The notes under the pieces: model-generated
Seen by the model: only the letters and a program-made list of their open reading frames with translations
What the model was told of the DNA's origin: nothing
Databases searched by the model: none
Made by a program: the position numbers and the translations under genes
Shown here: in pieces, positions 51,900 through 61,377 of the stretch
How positions within the stretch are numbered: position 1 is the first letter of the stretch
Layout of the letters: every line of letters begins with the position of its first letter
Assembly (NCBI RefSeq): GCF_047973035.1
Contig: NZ_JBKEBF010000015.1
Location: 1-64,000 of the forward strand
Direction of reading: 5' to 3'
Length of the DNA: 64,000 nucleotides
DNA from: Oleidesulfovibrio sp047973035
Lineage (GTDB): Bacteria > Desulfobacterota > Desulfovibrionia > Desulfovibrionales > Desulfovibrionaceae

Positions 51900-52175
51900 T
51901 CAGTCGTTTATCAGAAATTCGTTTTCAGTTGCGCCCGATGATTGTAATCGCTTGCAGTCCACCTGTGTCACTTTGCTGAATAAAGGTCCCTCGTTGAGGG
52001 CCTCCACCAAATCACTCAGTTGTTCTTCCAGACCGGTAGCTTCCAGTTGTACCGTGCCGTCACTGCAATTTTTCACCCAGCCGGACAGGCCCAGTGAGGT
52101 CGCTTTCTTCTGTGTCCAGTAACGGAAGCCAACTCCCTGTACTCTTCCGTGCACTGTGCAGCGTATCCGCTCCAT
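51900..52175 (-). CDS. acyP: Acylphosphatase
   Basis: The 91-residue enzyme hydrolyses acyl phosphates. The signature CTVHGRVQGVGFRYWTQ holds the phosphate-binding arginine and GWVKNCSDGTVQLEA holds the catalytic Asn. Its length is normal. AGGGGG precedes the ATG. It lies between lon and radC, all on the minus strand, 58 bp from radC's stop. Confidence 0.96.
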   Translation of the reverse strand: MERIRCTVHGRVQGVGFRYWTQKKATSLGLSGWVKNCSDGTVQLEATGLEEQLSDLVEALNEGPLFSKVTQVDCKRLQSSGATENEFLIND

Positions 52176-52233
52176 GGGCCCCCTGCGCGTATCTGCGTGT
52201 TACAAACGGTATAACCACCTGCTTTGATGTCTG

Positions 52234-52911
52234 TTAAAAAAGCCCGTCTTCTTTCAGGCTGTAGTGGCCTTCTTCCGTTACAATAACATGGTCAACCAAA
52301 GTCATACCCAGTGCCGCGGCGGAACGGGCTACAAGTTTTGTTACTTCCACATCTGGAGCAGAGGGTCTGGCACTGCCTCCGGGGTGGTTATGCACCAGAA
52401 TCAGTCCGCTGGCTTTAAAGCGTAATGCTGCCTCCATTAGGTCGCGGGGGTATATGGCAGAGGCGTTAACAGTGCCCTGAGTTGCTCTTTCCCATGCCAG
52501 CAGTCTGTTTTGTCTGTCCATATAGGCAACCCAGACTTCTTCATGTGCGCAACTGGCAAGACGAATACGTGCCATATCCGCAACGGCCTTCGATGATACC
52601 AGCGTCACACGTTCACGCAAGGGAGATTCGGCATACCGTGCAATAAATTCCCGCAATAGCAGCCATAAATTTTCCATGGAGGGGCCGAAGCCTTTTTCTG
52701 CCAGCAGCTCCTGCGGACGTGCATCCATAACTCCCCGCAAAGACCCGAAACGAGCCAGCAGCCTTTTGGCAAGTGGCTTTGTATCCTGTCTTCGCAGAAC
52801 CATGCCAAGAACCAGCTCGAGAATTTCGTAGTCAGCCAGTTGCGTGGCATCCTTTTTCAGTTTCTCGCGCAGGCGCTCTCTATGACCATGATAATGTGGC
52901 TCTTTGACCAT
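52234..52911 (-). CDS. radC: RadC family JAB/MPN-domain protein
   Basis: The 225-residue protein has an N-terminal helix-hairpin-helix region (LADYEILELVLGMVLRRQDTKPLAKRLLARFGSL) and the RadC/MPN+ domain with EEVWVAYMDRQN and ILVHNHPGGSARPSAPD, the zinc-binding His-x-His and Asp. The DNA-repair label of the family is historical; the metal centre suggests a hydrolase. It precedes acyP on the same strand. Confidence 0.95.
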   Translation of the reverse strand: MVKEPHYHGHRERLREKLKKDATQLADYEILELVLGMVLRRQDTKPLAKRLLARFGSLRGVMDARPQELLAEKGFGPSMENLWLLLREFIARYAESPLRERVTLVSSKAVADMARIRLASCAHEEVWVAYMDRQNRLLAWERATQGTVNASAIYPRDLMEAALRFKASGLILVHNHPGGSARPSAPDVEVTKLVARSAAALGMTLVDHVIVTEEGHYSLKEDGLF

Positions 52912-53047
52912 AATAAGCAGTTACCCGCTGGATGCAAGGCTGTAAAGCCGCTTTAAGGGATAAAAAAGAGGAAAAAACAGTCTAAAACATGAAAAAATGT
53001 ATAAAAACTGTTGTCGTGGACAGGAAACGCGTGTGTATGGTTGTTCG

Positions 53048-54022
53048 CTACTGCTTTTGGGGGCTGAAAAGAGCGAGTAATCCGCCGATAAGCGCTTCCA
53101 TAGCTTGATCCGGAGAGCGCTCACCTGATTTGATGCCTTTTTCTGCCTCAAGAGCAAGATCCCACATCCGCATGATACCGCGGAAGCGCAGTTTCTGTGC
53201 TGTCTGTGTTTTTGCCTGCAACACGGCAGGAGGCAGACGGACAGGTTCTCCGGTAAGCAGCTGCCACATCATACGGGTTTCACGTTGCAACATGCCAAGA
53301 AACTGGAAGACCAACCCGTCATTGGCCGACTGGCTGGACATGACCTTGCGCCACACCATGTCATGTTGCCTGCCCGATTGAACTGCACGGATGAAACCGA
53401 AAATGTCCAGTTCCGCGGAGTGGTCGCCCAGTGCGGAAGTATCCGCAGATATGACGCCGTTTTCATCGGCTAAGAGTGCAAGTTTTTCCAGCTCATTACG
53501 GGCTGATGTCGCATCACAGGGGAGTGCCGCGCATATGGTTTGCAGAGCGGACGGAGCAAAGTTGACTCCGCGCTTTTCGGCCCAGGCTTTAGCAAAGCCC
53601 TGCATGTTGCGCTCGTCAAGTCCGGCAGACTCCCATACCCAGCCTTTTTTAGCGGCAAACTTCCAGCAGGGTGTTTTTTGGACGGCAGCAGGAACTTTGG
53701 CTTTGCCTCTTTCAAAAGCAACTTCAAGGCACAAAAAAGCCCAGGAAGACGGGGTGGCCTGACTGAGTGCCGCACTGAGCTTTTTCCAGTCATCGGTGAG
53801 CAGGTTTTGCGCATTACGGACGATCAGAGCCTTAGGTGTGGCAAAAAGCCCCTGAAGGGTAAGGTTTTCCCAGAACTTAGGCGGTAACCCCTCATCTCCC
53901 CAATAGACGTGACGTTCCCATACTCCGTCGCTGAGGGCATGTGCTGTCAGTTGCGATTCGATACGGTCGCGGATGAGTTGTCCATCGGGGCATACCAGAA
54001 AGCTGAATCCGTCTTTTGCCAT
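53048..54022 (-). CDS. holA: DNA polymerase III subunit delta
   Basis: The 324-residue protein has the layout of the clamp-loader delta subunit: the N-terminal part with LVCPDGQLIRDRIES, a helical AAA-like core with LPCDATSARNELEKLAL, and the C-terminal collar domain ending in QAMEALIGGLLALFSP. Delta opens the sliding clamp. Sequence identity in this family is low, so the call rests on these blocks and on the conserved neighbourhood leuS-lptE-holA. It follows the lptE terminator. Confidence 0.88.
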   Translation of the reverse strand: MAKDGFSFLVCPDGQLIRDRIESQLTAHALSDGVWERHVYWGDEGLPPKFWENLTLQGLFATPKALIVRNAQNLLTDDWKKLSAALSQATPSSWAFLCLEVAFERGKAKVPAAVQKTPCWKFAAKKGWVWESAGLDERNMQGFAKAWAEKRGVNFAPSALQTICAALPCDATSARNELEKLALLADENGVISADTSALGDHSAELDIFGFIRAVQSGRQHDMVWRKVMSSQSANDGLVFQFLGMLQRETRMMWQLLTGEPVRLPPAVLQAKTQTAQKLRFRGIMRMWDLALEAEKGIKSGERSPDQAMEALIGGLLALFSPQKQ

Positions 54023-54055
54023 AAGTGCAGGCTTTGCATAGTTGCTGGTTACATT

Positions 54056-54095
54056 GTGAAAACGCCCGGAGAACCGAGTGGCCTCCGGGCGTTAT
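54056..54095 (-). terminator. Intrinsic terminator of the nusB-leuS-lptE run
   Basis: On the minus strand AACGCCCGGA (54093-54084) pairs with TCCGGGCGTT (54070-54061), followed by TTC-rich sequence. Confidence 0.75.
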
Positions 54096-54119
54096 ATACG
54101 ATAGCGGACGGGCGCGGGT

Positions 54120-54626
54120 CTAGAAGCTGTGGCGCATTCTGTCCACAATGTACTGTGTGGCTTTACGCACAGCGCTGTAAGCCGCCTGCTGGTCAGTTCC
54201 TGTAAAGGTTCTGAATGTTTCGCTGACAGAAGTAAAGCCGGAATCCCAGATAACCGTATTGGTGTTCTCATCGTATACAGCCGCTTTCATTATGACTGAT
54301 GCGCTGAATAACCGGTTTGTGTCATCTGTGTCTGTTGCACGGCCTGATATGGTGATCTTATCTACCACAACGGCAATGGAATAATCCGTACGGCCGCTGT
54401 CGCGCCATGTTGCCATGTTGCGGTTGGTGATTTCATCACGCATCTCGGCCCGTACCACTGAGCCAACCCATGCATAGAGAGAGGGGTTTTCCACTTCTCT
54501 TATGCGGATGGTGCTGTCCGGGCTGCCAAAGACAGAAGGTTCGTCTCCGGACAGCCTGTAGCCGCCGCAACCCTGCATCAGCGGGATTACGGCAAACAGG
54601 GTCAGGCATAGCGTCAGCATACGCAT
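54120..54626 (-). CDS. lptE: LPS-assembly lipoprotein LptE
   Basis: The 168-residue protein has a lipoprotein signal MRMLTLCLTLFAVIPLMQGC with the lipidated cysteine at residue 20, then GGYRLSGDEPSVFGSPDSTIRIREVENPSLYAW, the usual start of LptE. LptE plugs the LptD barrel and aids LPS insertion in the outer membrane. The signal fixes the start at 54626; a longer frame overlaps leuS and would hide it. It lies directly after leuS. The family assignment is by layout and position. Confidence 0.82.
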   Translation of the reverse strand: MRMLTLCLTLFAVIPLMQGCGGYRLSGDEPSVFGSPDSTIRIREVENPSLYAWVGSVVRAEMRDEITNRNMATWRDSGRTDYSIAVVVDKITISGRATDTDDTNRLFSASVIMKAAVYDENTNTVIWDSGFTSVSETFRTFTGTDQQAAYSAVRKATQYIVDRMRHSF

Positions 54627-54663
54627 GCGCTGAATGACAGGGCCTTTTCCGGCGTAAGTATAC

Positions 54664-57153
54664 TTAGTTGGCGACCACATTGACCATTTTCCCGAGTACT
54701 ACAATTACCTTACGGATAGTAAGTCCTTCGGTGTGGCGTACCACGTTGGCTTCTTCAAGTGCAAGCTTTTCCAGCTCTTCTTTGCTGATACTCGCAGGAA
54801 CATTGAGCTTGGCACGCAGTTTACCGTTGACGGAAATGGGGATAACCAGCTCGTCCTTGACCAGAGCTTTTTCATCATACTCGGGCCAAGGTTGTCCTGC
54901 GAGCATATCTGTATGACCCAGCTGTTCCCACAATTCTTCGCAGATATGCGGAGTAATGGGGGCAAGCATGGCGAGCACAGAAGATACCGCAGAACTAAGA
55001 ACCCGCTTGCCGCCTTCGTCCGCGCCCAGCTCTTCACGGGCAAGGTACAGGGCGTTTACCAGTTCCATAACGGCAGAGATCGCCGTGTTGAACTGGAAGC
55101 GGTTCTGAATGTCAGCACCGGCTTTTTTGACGGCCGCGTGTTCTTTATAGCGGATGTCTTTGGCCGTGCCGTTGATGCAGTCGGCTTCAGTGCTGGAGCA
55201 GGGCTGCATGGAAGGCATGCCTTCAGGCAGGTCTTCCACCAGACGCCAGACACGGTTGACGAAGCGATTTGCTCCTTCGATACCGGATTCAGACCAGTCG
55301 AAGTCACGTTCGGGCGGAGCCGCAAACAGGCAGAACAGCCGGACAGTGTCGGCACCGTAGCGAACTATCATTTCAGAAGGTTCAACGGTGTTGCCTTTAG
55401 ACTTGGACATTTTTGCGCCATCCATCAGCACCATACCCTGCGTAAGCAGGTTCTCGAACGGCTCGTCCAGTTCAAGGTAGCCGCAGTCGCGTAGCGCCTT
55501 GACAAAGAAACGAGCGTACAGCAGGTGCAGAATGGCGTGTTCCACACCGCCGATGTACTGATCGACAGGCAGCCAGTACTTCAGTGCATCAGGGTTGAAG
55601 GGCGCATCATCTTTCTTTGCATCGGTGTAGCGCGCAAAGTACCACGAAGATTCCACAAAGGTATCCATGGTGTCTGTCTCGCGACGGGCTTTTTCGCCGC
55701 ATGCAGGGCAGATGCATTCGTGGAAGCTGGGCGTATCGCCAAGGGGCGAACGTCCGTCGGTGTGCGTCTTAATGTCCAGAGGAAGCTGTACAGGCAGATT
55801 TTCTTCCTTTTCAGGCACAATGCCGCACTTGTCGCAGTAAATGATGGGAATCGGCGCGCCCCAGTAGCGCTGACGGGAGATGTTCCAGTCGCGCAGACGG
55901 TAGTTGACCGTACGCTTGCCTTTATTGTTGGCTTCCAGCCAGTCGGCGATTTTAGCTTTGCCTTCTTCGTTGGCAATACCGGTAAAGTCGCCGGAATTCA
56001 CCATGATGCCTGCAGTTGTGTAGGCTGCTTCCATGGTAGCCGGATCAAGAGTTTCACCTTCAGGCTGAATGACAACGTTAACAGGCAGGTTGTACTTGCG
56101 GGCAAACTCAAAGTCGCGTTCGTCATGAGCAGGTACCGCCATAACGGCGCCGGTGCCGTATTCCGCCAGAACGAAGTTGGCAACGTAAATCGGCATCTTT
56201 TCGCCGTTTAGCGGGTTGATGCAGTACGCGCCGGTGAATACGCCTTCTTTTTCCAGCGTATCAGCCGTACGCTCGATGCGGTCCATGTTGCGGATGCGCT
56301 TGACGAAATCGCGAACGGTTTCAGCCTGTTCTTTGCCTTCAATAAGTGTTTCCACAAGCTCATGCTCGGGAGCAATGCTCATAAAGGTAGAGCCGAACAC
56401 GGTGTCGGGACGTGTCGTAAATACCGTAATGGACTTTTCGCTGTCTGCAATGGCGAATTCAATTTCCGCACCCACGGATTTGCCGATCCAGTTGTTCTGC
56501 ATAGTCAGAACACGGTCGGGCCAGCCGCCGGTCAGCTTGTCGAGGTCTGCAAGCAGCTCTTCTGCGTAAGCCGTGATTTTCAGGAACCACTGTGCAAGGT
56601 CGCGCTGTTCGACAACAGAATCACAACGCCAGCAAAGGCCTTCCACAACCTGCTCGTTGGCAAGCACGGTATTACATTTGGGGCACCAGTTCTGGGCTGC
56701 TTTTTTTCGATAGATAAGGCCTTTTTCCATAAACTTGAGGAAAAAGAGCTGTTCCCATCGGTAGTATTCCTTGTCGCAGGTCGCAAGCTCGCGACGCCAG
56801 TCATACGAATAGCCGAGCCGCTTGAGCTGGCTGCGCATGTTGTCGATGTTGGAATACGTCCACTTTGCAGGGTGCGTATCGTGCTTGATGGCCGCGTTTT
56901 CGGCAGGCAGGCCGAACGCGTCCCAGCCCATGGGGTGTAGCACGTTGAAGCCCTGCATGCGCTTGAAGCGGGCGACCACGTCGCCGATGGAGTAGTTGCG
57001 GACGTGCCCCATGTGGATGTTGCCCGAAGGGTAGGGGAACATCTCAAGCACGTAGTATTTGGGTAGATCAGAGCTGTGATCGCTGTGGAACATGCTCTTG
57101 TCTTCCCAAATCTGCTGCCACTTCTCTTCAATGGCCTGAGGATTGTACTTCAT
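54664..57153 (-). CDS. leuS: Leucyl-tRNA synthetase
   Basis: The 829-residue class I synthetase charges tRNA-Leu. HIGH is HMGH (47-50) in PYPSGNIHMGHVRNYSIGD, and KMSKS is at about 580-584 (AKMSKSKGNTVEPSEM). Two zinc-ribbon cysteine pairs are visible (CPKCNTV ... CWRC, and CDKCG ... CPAC). The editing domain contains the TTRPDTVFGSTFM segment near residue 250. Length and domain order are those of bacterial LeuRS. It follows nusB by 54 bp. Confidence 0.98.
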   Translation of the reverse strand: MKYNPQAIEEKWQQIWEDKSMFHSDHSSDLPKYYVLEMFPYPSGNIHMGHVRNYSIGDVVARFKRMQGFNVLHPMGWDAFGLPAENAAIKHDTHPAKWTYSNIDNMRSQLKRLGYSYDWRRELATCDKEYYRWEQLFFLKFMEKGLIYRKKAAQNWCPKCNTVLANEQVVEGLCWRCDSVVEQRDLAQWFLKITAYAEELLADLDKLTGGWPDRVLTMQNNWIGKSVGAEIEFAIADSEKSITVFTTRPDTVFGSTFMSIAPEHELVETLIEGKEQAETVRDFVKRIRNMDRIERTADTLEKEGVFTGAYCINPLNGEKMPIYVANFVLAEYGTGAVMAVPAHDERDFEFARKYNLPVNVVIQPEGETLDPATMEAAYTTAGIMVNSGDFTGIANEEGKAKIADWLEANNKGKRTVNYRLRDWNISRQRYWGAPIPIIYCDKCGIVPEKEENLPVQLPLDIKTHTDGRSPLGDTPSFHECICPACGEKARRETDTMDTFVESSWYFARYTDAKKDDAPFNPDALKYWLPVDQYIGGVEHAILHLLYARFFVKALRDCGYLELDEPFENLLTQGMVLMDGAKMSKSKGNTVEPSEMIVRYGADTVRLFCLFAAPPERDFDWSESGIEGANRFVNRVWRLVEDLPEGMPSMQPCSSTEADCINGTAKDIRYKEHAAVKKAGADIQNRFQFNTAISAVMELVNALYLAREELGADEGGKRVLSSAVSSVLAMLAPITPHICEELWEQLGHTDMLAGQPWPEYDEKALVKDELVIPISVNGKLRAKLNVPASISKEELEKLALEEANVVRHTEGLTIRKVIVVLGKMVNVVAN

Positions 57154-57207
57154 AGCCGTGCTATTCCTTATGTCTAGATGTAATCGTTGTACGGGGTAAT
57201 GTCAGAA

Positions 57208-57669
57208 TCAGTATTTGCACGTCAGAGTGCCTGCTTCCAGAGCCTTGGCTGCCGCGTCCAGAATGCCGTTTATGAAGCTGCGTGACTTCTGGTCACCGAA
57301 CTGTTTGGAAAGCTCAATACCTTCATTAATGGCCACCTTAGGTGGTACATCAGCGCGGTACAGCATTTCATAAACGGCAAGGCGCAGGATGGTCAGCTCG
57401 ATTTTGCCGATGCGTTCAACACGCCAGTTCTGGGCAAATCGGGTAATGACTTCATCCAGTTCTTTCTGGTTTGTCCACGTGCCTTCGATCAGTTCCCAGG
57501 CAAAGCCCACGGGGTGAGCTTCTCCGCCACGGTCACTCACATCGGGAGAGGCGCAATACGCATCGCGCAGCTCTTCGATGTCTGATGCGGGCGAAAAATT
57601 AAGCCCGTAAAGAACCTGAAACGCGAGAGCCCGGGAAGAGCGACGCGTAGAATTGTTAGCTTTAGCCAT
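57208..57669 (-). CDS. nusB: Transcription antitermination factor NusB
   Basis: The 153-residue protein has the all-helical NusB pattern: SSRALAFQVLYGLNFSP, FAQNWRVERIGKIELTILRLAVYEML, and VAINEGIELSKQFGDQKSRSFINGILDA. With NusE it binds boxA RNA in rRNA antitermination. It starts three bases after ribH, and ribH-nusB is a common pair. Confidence 0.97.
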   Translation of the reverse strand: MAKANNSTRRSSRALAFQVLYGLNFSPASDIEELRDAYCASPDVSDRGGEAHPVGFAWELIEGTWTNQKELDEVITRFAQNWRVERIGKIELTILRLAVYEMLYRADVPPKVAINEGIELSKQFGDQKSRSFINGILDAAAKALEAGTLTCKY

Positions 57670-57672
57670 GCG

Positions 57673-58143
57673 TTAGAGCTGCTCCAGTACACGAATGGTT
57701 TCAAGAACCGCAGAAGCCGCTTCCACGCCCTTGTTACCTGCTTTAGAGCCTGCACGTTCGATTGCCTGCTCAAGGTTATCGGTGGTCAGCAGACCAAAGC
57801 CTACAGGCACGCCGTGCTCAAGGGAAACCTGAGCAAGGCCTTTGGTTGCTTCGTTGGCAACAAAGTCAAAGTGCGGAGTGGAACCGCGGATAACTGCGCC
57901 GAGAGCAATAATGCCGTCGTACTTGCCGGAAGCTGCAAGCTTTTTAGCTACTACGGGCATTTCAAAAGCGCCGGGCAGGCGGACAAGGGTGATGTCTTCC
58001 TTGCTGCCGCCGGTACGGCTGATGTAGTCCACGGCGCCGCCTACCAGACGGTCAACAACAAAGTCATTGAAGCGGGTGGCGATAATGGCGAACTTCAGTC
58101 CCTTGGCGTCAAACTGACCTTCGATGGTTTTCAGGTGCATCAT
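57673..58143 (-). CDS. ribH: 6,7-dimethyl-8-ribityllumazine synthase
   Basis: The 156-residue enzyme joins the pyrimidine from RibD with dihydroxybutanone phosphate from RibBA. The core is FAIIATRFNDFVVDRLVGGAVDYI, PGAFEMPVVAKKLA, ALGAVIRGSTPHFD, and GVLTTDNLEQAIERAG-like GFGLLTTDNLEQAIERAGSK. It forms icosahedral or pentameric shells in relatives. A perfect 10-bp hairpin lies upstream (58199-58224). Confidence 0.98.
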   Translation of the reverse strand: MMHLKTIEGQFDAKGLKFAIIATRFNDFVVDRLVGGAVDYISRTGGSKEDITLVRLPGAFEMPVVAKKLAASGKYDGIIALGAVIRGSTPHFDFVANEATKGLAQVSLEHGVPVGFGLLTTDNLEQAIERAGSKAGNKGVEAASAVLETIRVLEQL

Positions 58144-58198
58144 GGCAAAAGTCTCCTGAGAGCGGCATGTGCCGCAAGCAAAGTGGAATATGCAGGTC

Positions 58199-58224
58199 GC
58201 ACCCCGTGCCGGAACACGGGGTGC
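58199..58224. repeat. 10-bp hairpin between ribBA and ribH
   Basis: GCACCCCGTG (58199-58208) pairs with CACGGGGTGC (58215-58224). No U-tract follows on either strand, so it is not a normal terminator. It could protect an mRNA end or reduce read-through into ribH. Confidence 0.5.
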
Positions 58225-58273
58225 GAATCATCAACATTTTTACAGTAAGAGCAGCGTAGAGCTAGTGTTGTTT

Positions 58274-59500
58274 CTACTCGCCGTTCTGCTCTTCATCGGA
58301 AAGATGCAGCATGTGGCCCATCTTTTCCTTTTTGGTGCGCAGGTAGCTTTCATTAAACTGGCACGCATGCATTTCGATGGGAACTCGTTCCACCACCTGA
58401 ATGCCGTAGCCTTCGATGCCGACAATCTTTTTGGGGTTGTTGGTCATCATGCGCATTTTACGCACGCCGAGATCCACCAGAATCTGGGCGCCGATGCCAT
58501 AGTCGCGCAGGTCAGCCTTAAAGCCGAGCTTGTGGTTGGCTTCAACTGTGTCGTAGCCCTGATCCTGCAGCGCATAGGCTTTGATTTTGTTTGCAAGGCC
58601 GATACCTCGGCCTTCCTGACGCATGTACAGCACAACGCCGGAACCTTCGCTGGCGATGGTGCACATGGCCGCGGCAAGCTGGTCGCCGCAGTCGCAACGC
58701 TGCGAACCAAGCACGTCGCCTGTCAGGCATTCGGAGTGTACACGCACAAGCACGGATTCCTGATTTCTGATGTCACCTTTGACCATGGCAAGGTGGGTTT
58801 CATCACCATGCTCGTTTTCGTAGGCGATAACAGTAAAGTCACCGTATTTGGTGGGCATTTTGGCTTCAGCCACACGCTGTACGGAAAGCTGACCGGGCTG
58901 CATGCGGTAGCGGATGAGATCGCGGATGGTAGCGATCTTCATGTTGTGTTTTTCTGCAAATTCGATGAGGTCGGGCATACGGGCCATTTCACCGTCGTCG
59001 CGGATGATTTCGCAGATGACGGCAGCAGGCTTGAGGCCTGCCAGACGGGCAAGGTCAACGCTACCTTCGGTCTGACCGGCGCGAACCATAACGCCGCCGT
59101 TCTGGGCGCGCAGGGGAAATACGTGGCCGGGGGTGACGATGTCTTCTGGCTGAACGTTATCTTTGACTGCGGTCAGAATGGTGGTGGCGCGGTCTTTGGC
59201 GGAAATACCGGTAGTAACGCCATTACGTGCTTCGATGGATACCGTGAAATTCGTGCCGAATTTGGATTCGTTACGACGTGCCATAAGCGGCAGCTGCAGT
59301 TTATCGATCCAGTTCGGAGCCATGGCAAGGCAGATAAGGCCGCGCCCGTGCATGGCCATGAAGTTGATGACTTCAGGGGTCACATGCTCAGCGGCAATGG
59401 TCAGGTCGCCTTCATTTTCGCGATCTTCGTCGTCTACAAGGATGAGCATCCGTCCGTTGCGGATCTCTTCAATGGCCTCTTCGGCCGTGCAGATAGGCAT
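58274..59500 (-). CDS. ribBA: Bifunctional DHBP synthase / GTP cyclohydrolase II
   Basis: The 408-residue protein starts with the 3,4-dihydroxy-2-butanone 4-phosphate synthase domain (DDEDRENEGDLTIAAEHVT; GHVFPLRAQNGGVMVRAGQTEG; about 1-205). The GTP cyclohydrolase II domain has the zinc motif CLTGDVLGSQRCDCGDQ and YMRQEGRGIGLANKIKAY. It supplies both starting materials of riboflavin. It is third in the riboflavin gene series. Confidence 0.98.
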   Translation of the reverse strand: MPICTAEEAIEEIRNGRMLILVDDEDRENEGDLTIAAEHVTPEVINFMAMHGRGLICLAMAPNWIDKLQLPLMARRNESKFGTNFTVSIEARNGVTTGISAKDRATTILTAVKDNVQPEDIVTPGHVFPLRAQNGGVMVRAGQTEGSVDLARLAGLKPAAVICEIIRDDGEMARMPDLIEFAEKHNMKIATIRDLIRYRMQPGQLSVQRVAEAKMPTKYGDFTVIAYENEHGDETHLAMVKGDIRNQESVLVRVHSECLTGDVLGSQRCDCGDQLAAAMCTIASEGSGVVLYMRQEGRGIGLANKIKAYALQDQGYDTVEANHKLGFKADLRDYGIGAQILVDLGVRKMRMMTNNPKKIVGIEGYGIQVVERVPIEMHACQFNESYLRTKKEKMGHMLHLSDEEQNGE

Positions 59501-59568
59501 ATGTGCGAACCTCTCGGTATGTTACGGTATCCCCGGCGGGTACGCCCGTCGGTTGCGGCGTTTTACGG

Positions 59569-60243
59569 TTAAAAGCCGTGCTCGCGCAAAAATTCCATGG
59601 TCAGGGTACTTTTCCGGCTTTCTTCGGAATTCCCCTTATTCCTTTCAGCACCGGCCCAGGGGGCCATCATGCGCTGAACGTATTTGCCGATGATGTCGGT
59701 TTCCATATTCACGCGGCTATCGGGCTTCCACTGAGAAATTGTGGTCACCTTCTGCGTTTCAGGAATGATGTTCACTTCCAGAAAATCCGGCCCGCAATGA
59801 TTAACTGTTAGGCTGATACCGTCAAGGGTTACAGAGCCTTTATCAACCACCTGAGTGCCGAATTCCTGCGGAAAGGTGAGCCGGTAAATCCTTGAAAGAC
59901 CGGCAGGTTTGATTGATTCCACCGTTGCAAGGCAATCAACGTGCCCGCTGACTATGTGGCCGCCCAGTCTGTCGCCCATGGCAAGAGCACGCTCAAGGTT
60001 GACCACGCTTCCGGTGCGTAATGCTCCAAGACTTGTGCAGGACAGTGTCTCGGCGGAAGCGTAGGCGGTAAACCAGTCGCTGCCGAACGTTTCAACCGTC
60101 AGGCAGGCACCGTTAACGGCTATGGATTCGCCGGTGACGTAGTCTGTCAGGGCAAAGCGGGGGTGAATGCGAAAACGCGTTTCAGTGCCCCTGTTTTCTG
60201 CGGACAGGATTTCGCCCTGTCCCTGAATGATTCCGGTAAACAT
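59569..60243 (-). CDS. ribE: Riboflavin synthase, alpha subunit type
   Basis: The 224-residue enzyme makes riboflavin from two lumazines by dismutation. MFTGIIQGQGEI at the start and the two repeated lumazine-binding units (ESIAVNGACLTV with TLSCTSLGAL; SVTLDGISLTVNH) are clear. The ATG at 60243 follows AGGAATT and opens with the family's MFTGI; a TTG three codons earlier does not. It starts five bases after ribD. Confidence 0.97.
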   Translation of the reverse strand: MFTGIIQGQGEILSAENRGTETRFRIHPRFALTDYVTGESIAVNGACLTVETFGSDWFTAYASAETLSCTSLGALRTGSVVNLERALAMGDRLGGHIVSGHVDCLATVESIKPAGLSRIYRLTFPQEFGTQVVDKGSVTLDGISLTVNHCGPDFLEVNIIPETQKVTTISQWKPDSRVNMETDIIGKYVQRMMAPWAGAERNKGNSEESRKSTLTMEFLREHGF

Positions 60244-60248
60244 AGGTA

Positions 60249-61370
60249 TCAATTCCTGGTGCGCAAGGTCATAATGACATCTTCACCGCTACGGGTCACA
60301 TCGCATATGCGAAGGCCCAGAGCCTGATCCATTGTAGAAGGTGTGCGACCGTCAAAAAGCGGAGCCGCCTGAGCGTCTCCCAACAGTTTGGGAGCCATGT
60401 GCAGTTCCAACTCCTGCGCCAGCTGCATTTCCAGCAGGGAAAGAGCCAGCATTCCGCCACCTTCGCAAAGGGTGTAATAGCAGTCTTCCTCGTTGCGTAG
60501 TGCGGCAAGGCCGGTACGCAGGTCTAGTCTGCCCTTGCAGTTGCGGTCAAGCCCTTTTACCCGCACGCCCATATTACGCAGTACATCGGCCTTTGCCGAT
60601 TCCGCCACGGGCTTTGGGGTCCAGAAAATTGTTTCAGCCGCTCTTTCGCGGAGCAAATACATGGAGCTGTCAGCTTCAGGCAGTTCAGAAGTGACGACAA
60701 CAGCAAGCGGTTGCCCGCGGACTCCGCTCAGACGGCAGGTCAGCTGGGGGTTATCCTTTCTGAAGGTGTTGCCGCCCACGATCACAGCACCTGCATGACT
60801 ACGCAATTCATGCACCCGCGTGCGTGATTTTTCGCCGCTTATCCAGCGCGAGTGACCTGTGCGGGTGGCGATACGCCCGTCCAGTGTAGAAGCCAGTTTA
60901 ATGATTGTGTAGGGGAGCGGGGTTTTTTTCCACGTAATGAAATCGGCTATGACGTCGTTGCAGTCCTGTTCGCATACTCCGGCTTCTACTAACACGCCGT
61001 GATCGCGCAGGTACTGCGCACCGCCCTGAGCCACGGGGTTGGGGTCCATCATGCCGATAACCACGTGCTTGATGCCGGCCTTCAGAACCGCATGAGAGCA
61101 GGGCGGAGTTTTACCGGTGTGATTGCAGGGCTCAAGCGTTACCACAAGGGTGCATTCTGCCGGATTCACTCCGTTTCGATCTGCATCACGCAGGCATTCC
61201 ACTTCGGCATGAGGCTTGCCATACGCTGTGTGCCAGCCCCGTGCCACAATCTGGCCGTCCTTGACCAGCAGGGCACCCACGCAGGGGTTGGGGGCTGCAG
61301 CCCATCTGCCATGACGGGCAAGCGCTACAGCTTCTTTCATAAAGGAGGCATAAGGATGGTCGCCAGACAC
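60249..61370 (-). CDS. ribD: Bifunctional riboflavin deaminase/reductase
   Basis: The 373-residue protein has an N-terminal deaminase domain (HAEVECLRDA with zinc His and catalytic Glu; LEPCNHTGKTPPC with two zinc cysteines) and a C-terminal reductase domain (KLASTLDGRIATRTGHSRWISG). It converts the GTP cyclohydrolase product to the ribitylamino-uracil. I chose the GTG at 61370 because AGGTAGGG stands just upstream; a TTG at 61409 would overlap the dCMP deaminase gene by 31 bases. Confidence 0.96.
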   Translation of the reverse strand: MSGDHPYASFMKEAVALARHGRWAAAPNPCVGALLVKDGQIVARGWHTAYGKPHAEVECLRDADRNGVNPAECTLVVTLEPCNHTGKTPPCSHAVLKAGIKHVVIGMMDPNPVAQGGAQYLRDHGVLVEAGVCEQDCNDVIADFITWKKTPLPYTIIKLASTLDGRIATRTGHSRWISGEKSRTRVHELRSHAGAVIVGGNTFRKDNPQLTCRLSGVRGQPLAVVVTSELPEADSSMYLLRERAAETIFWTPKPVAESAKADVLRNMGVRVKGLDRNCKGRLDLRTGLAALRNEEDCYYTLCEGGGMLALSLLEMQLAQELELHMAPKLLGDAQAAPLFDGRTPSTMDQALGLRICDVTRSGEDVIMTLRTRN

Positions 61371-61377
61371 GTTGTCC

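Noticed and set aside
51021..51941. 306-codon open frame opposite lon
   Set aside because: Antisense to lon, no ribosome binding site and no family features.
58169..59572. Long open frame on the plus strand opposite ribBA and ribH
   Set aside because: It is antisense to two certain genes, its protein resembles no family and no ribosome binding site is present. The opening is a by-product of codon bias.
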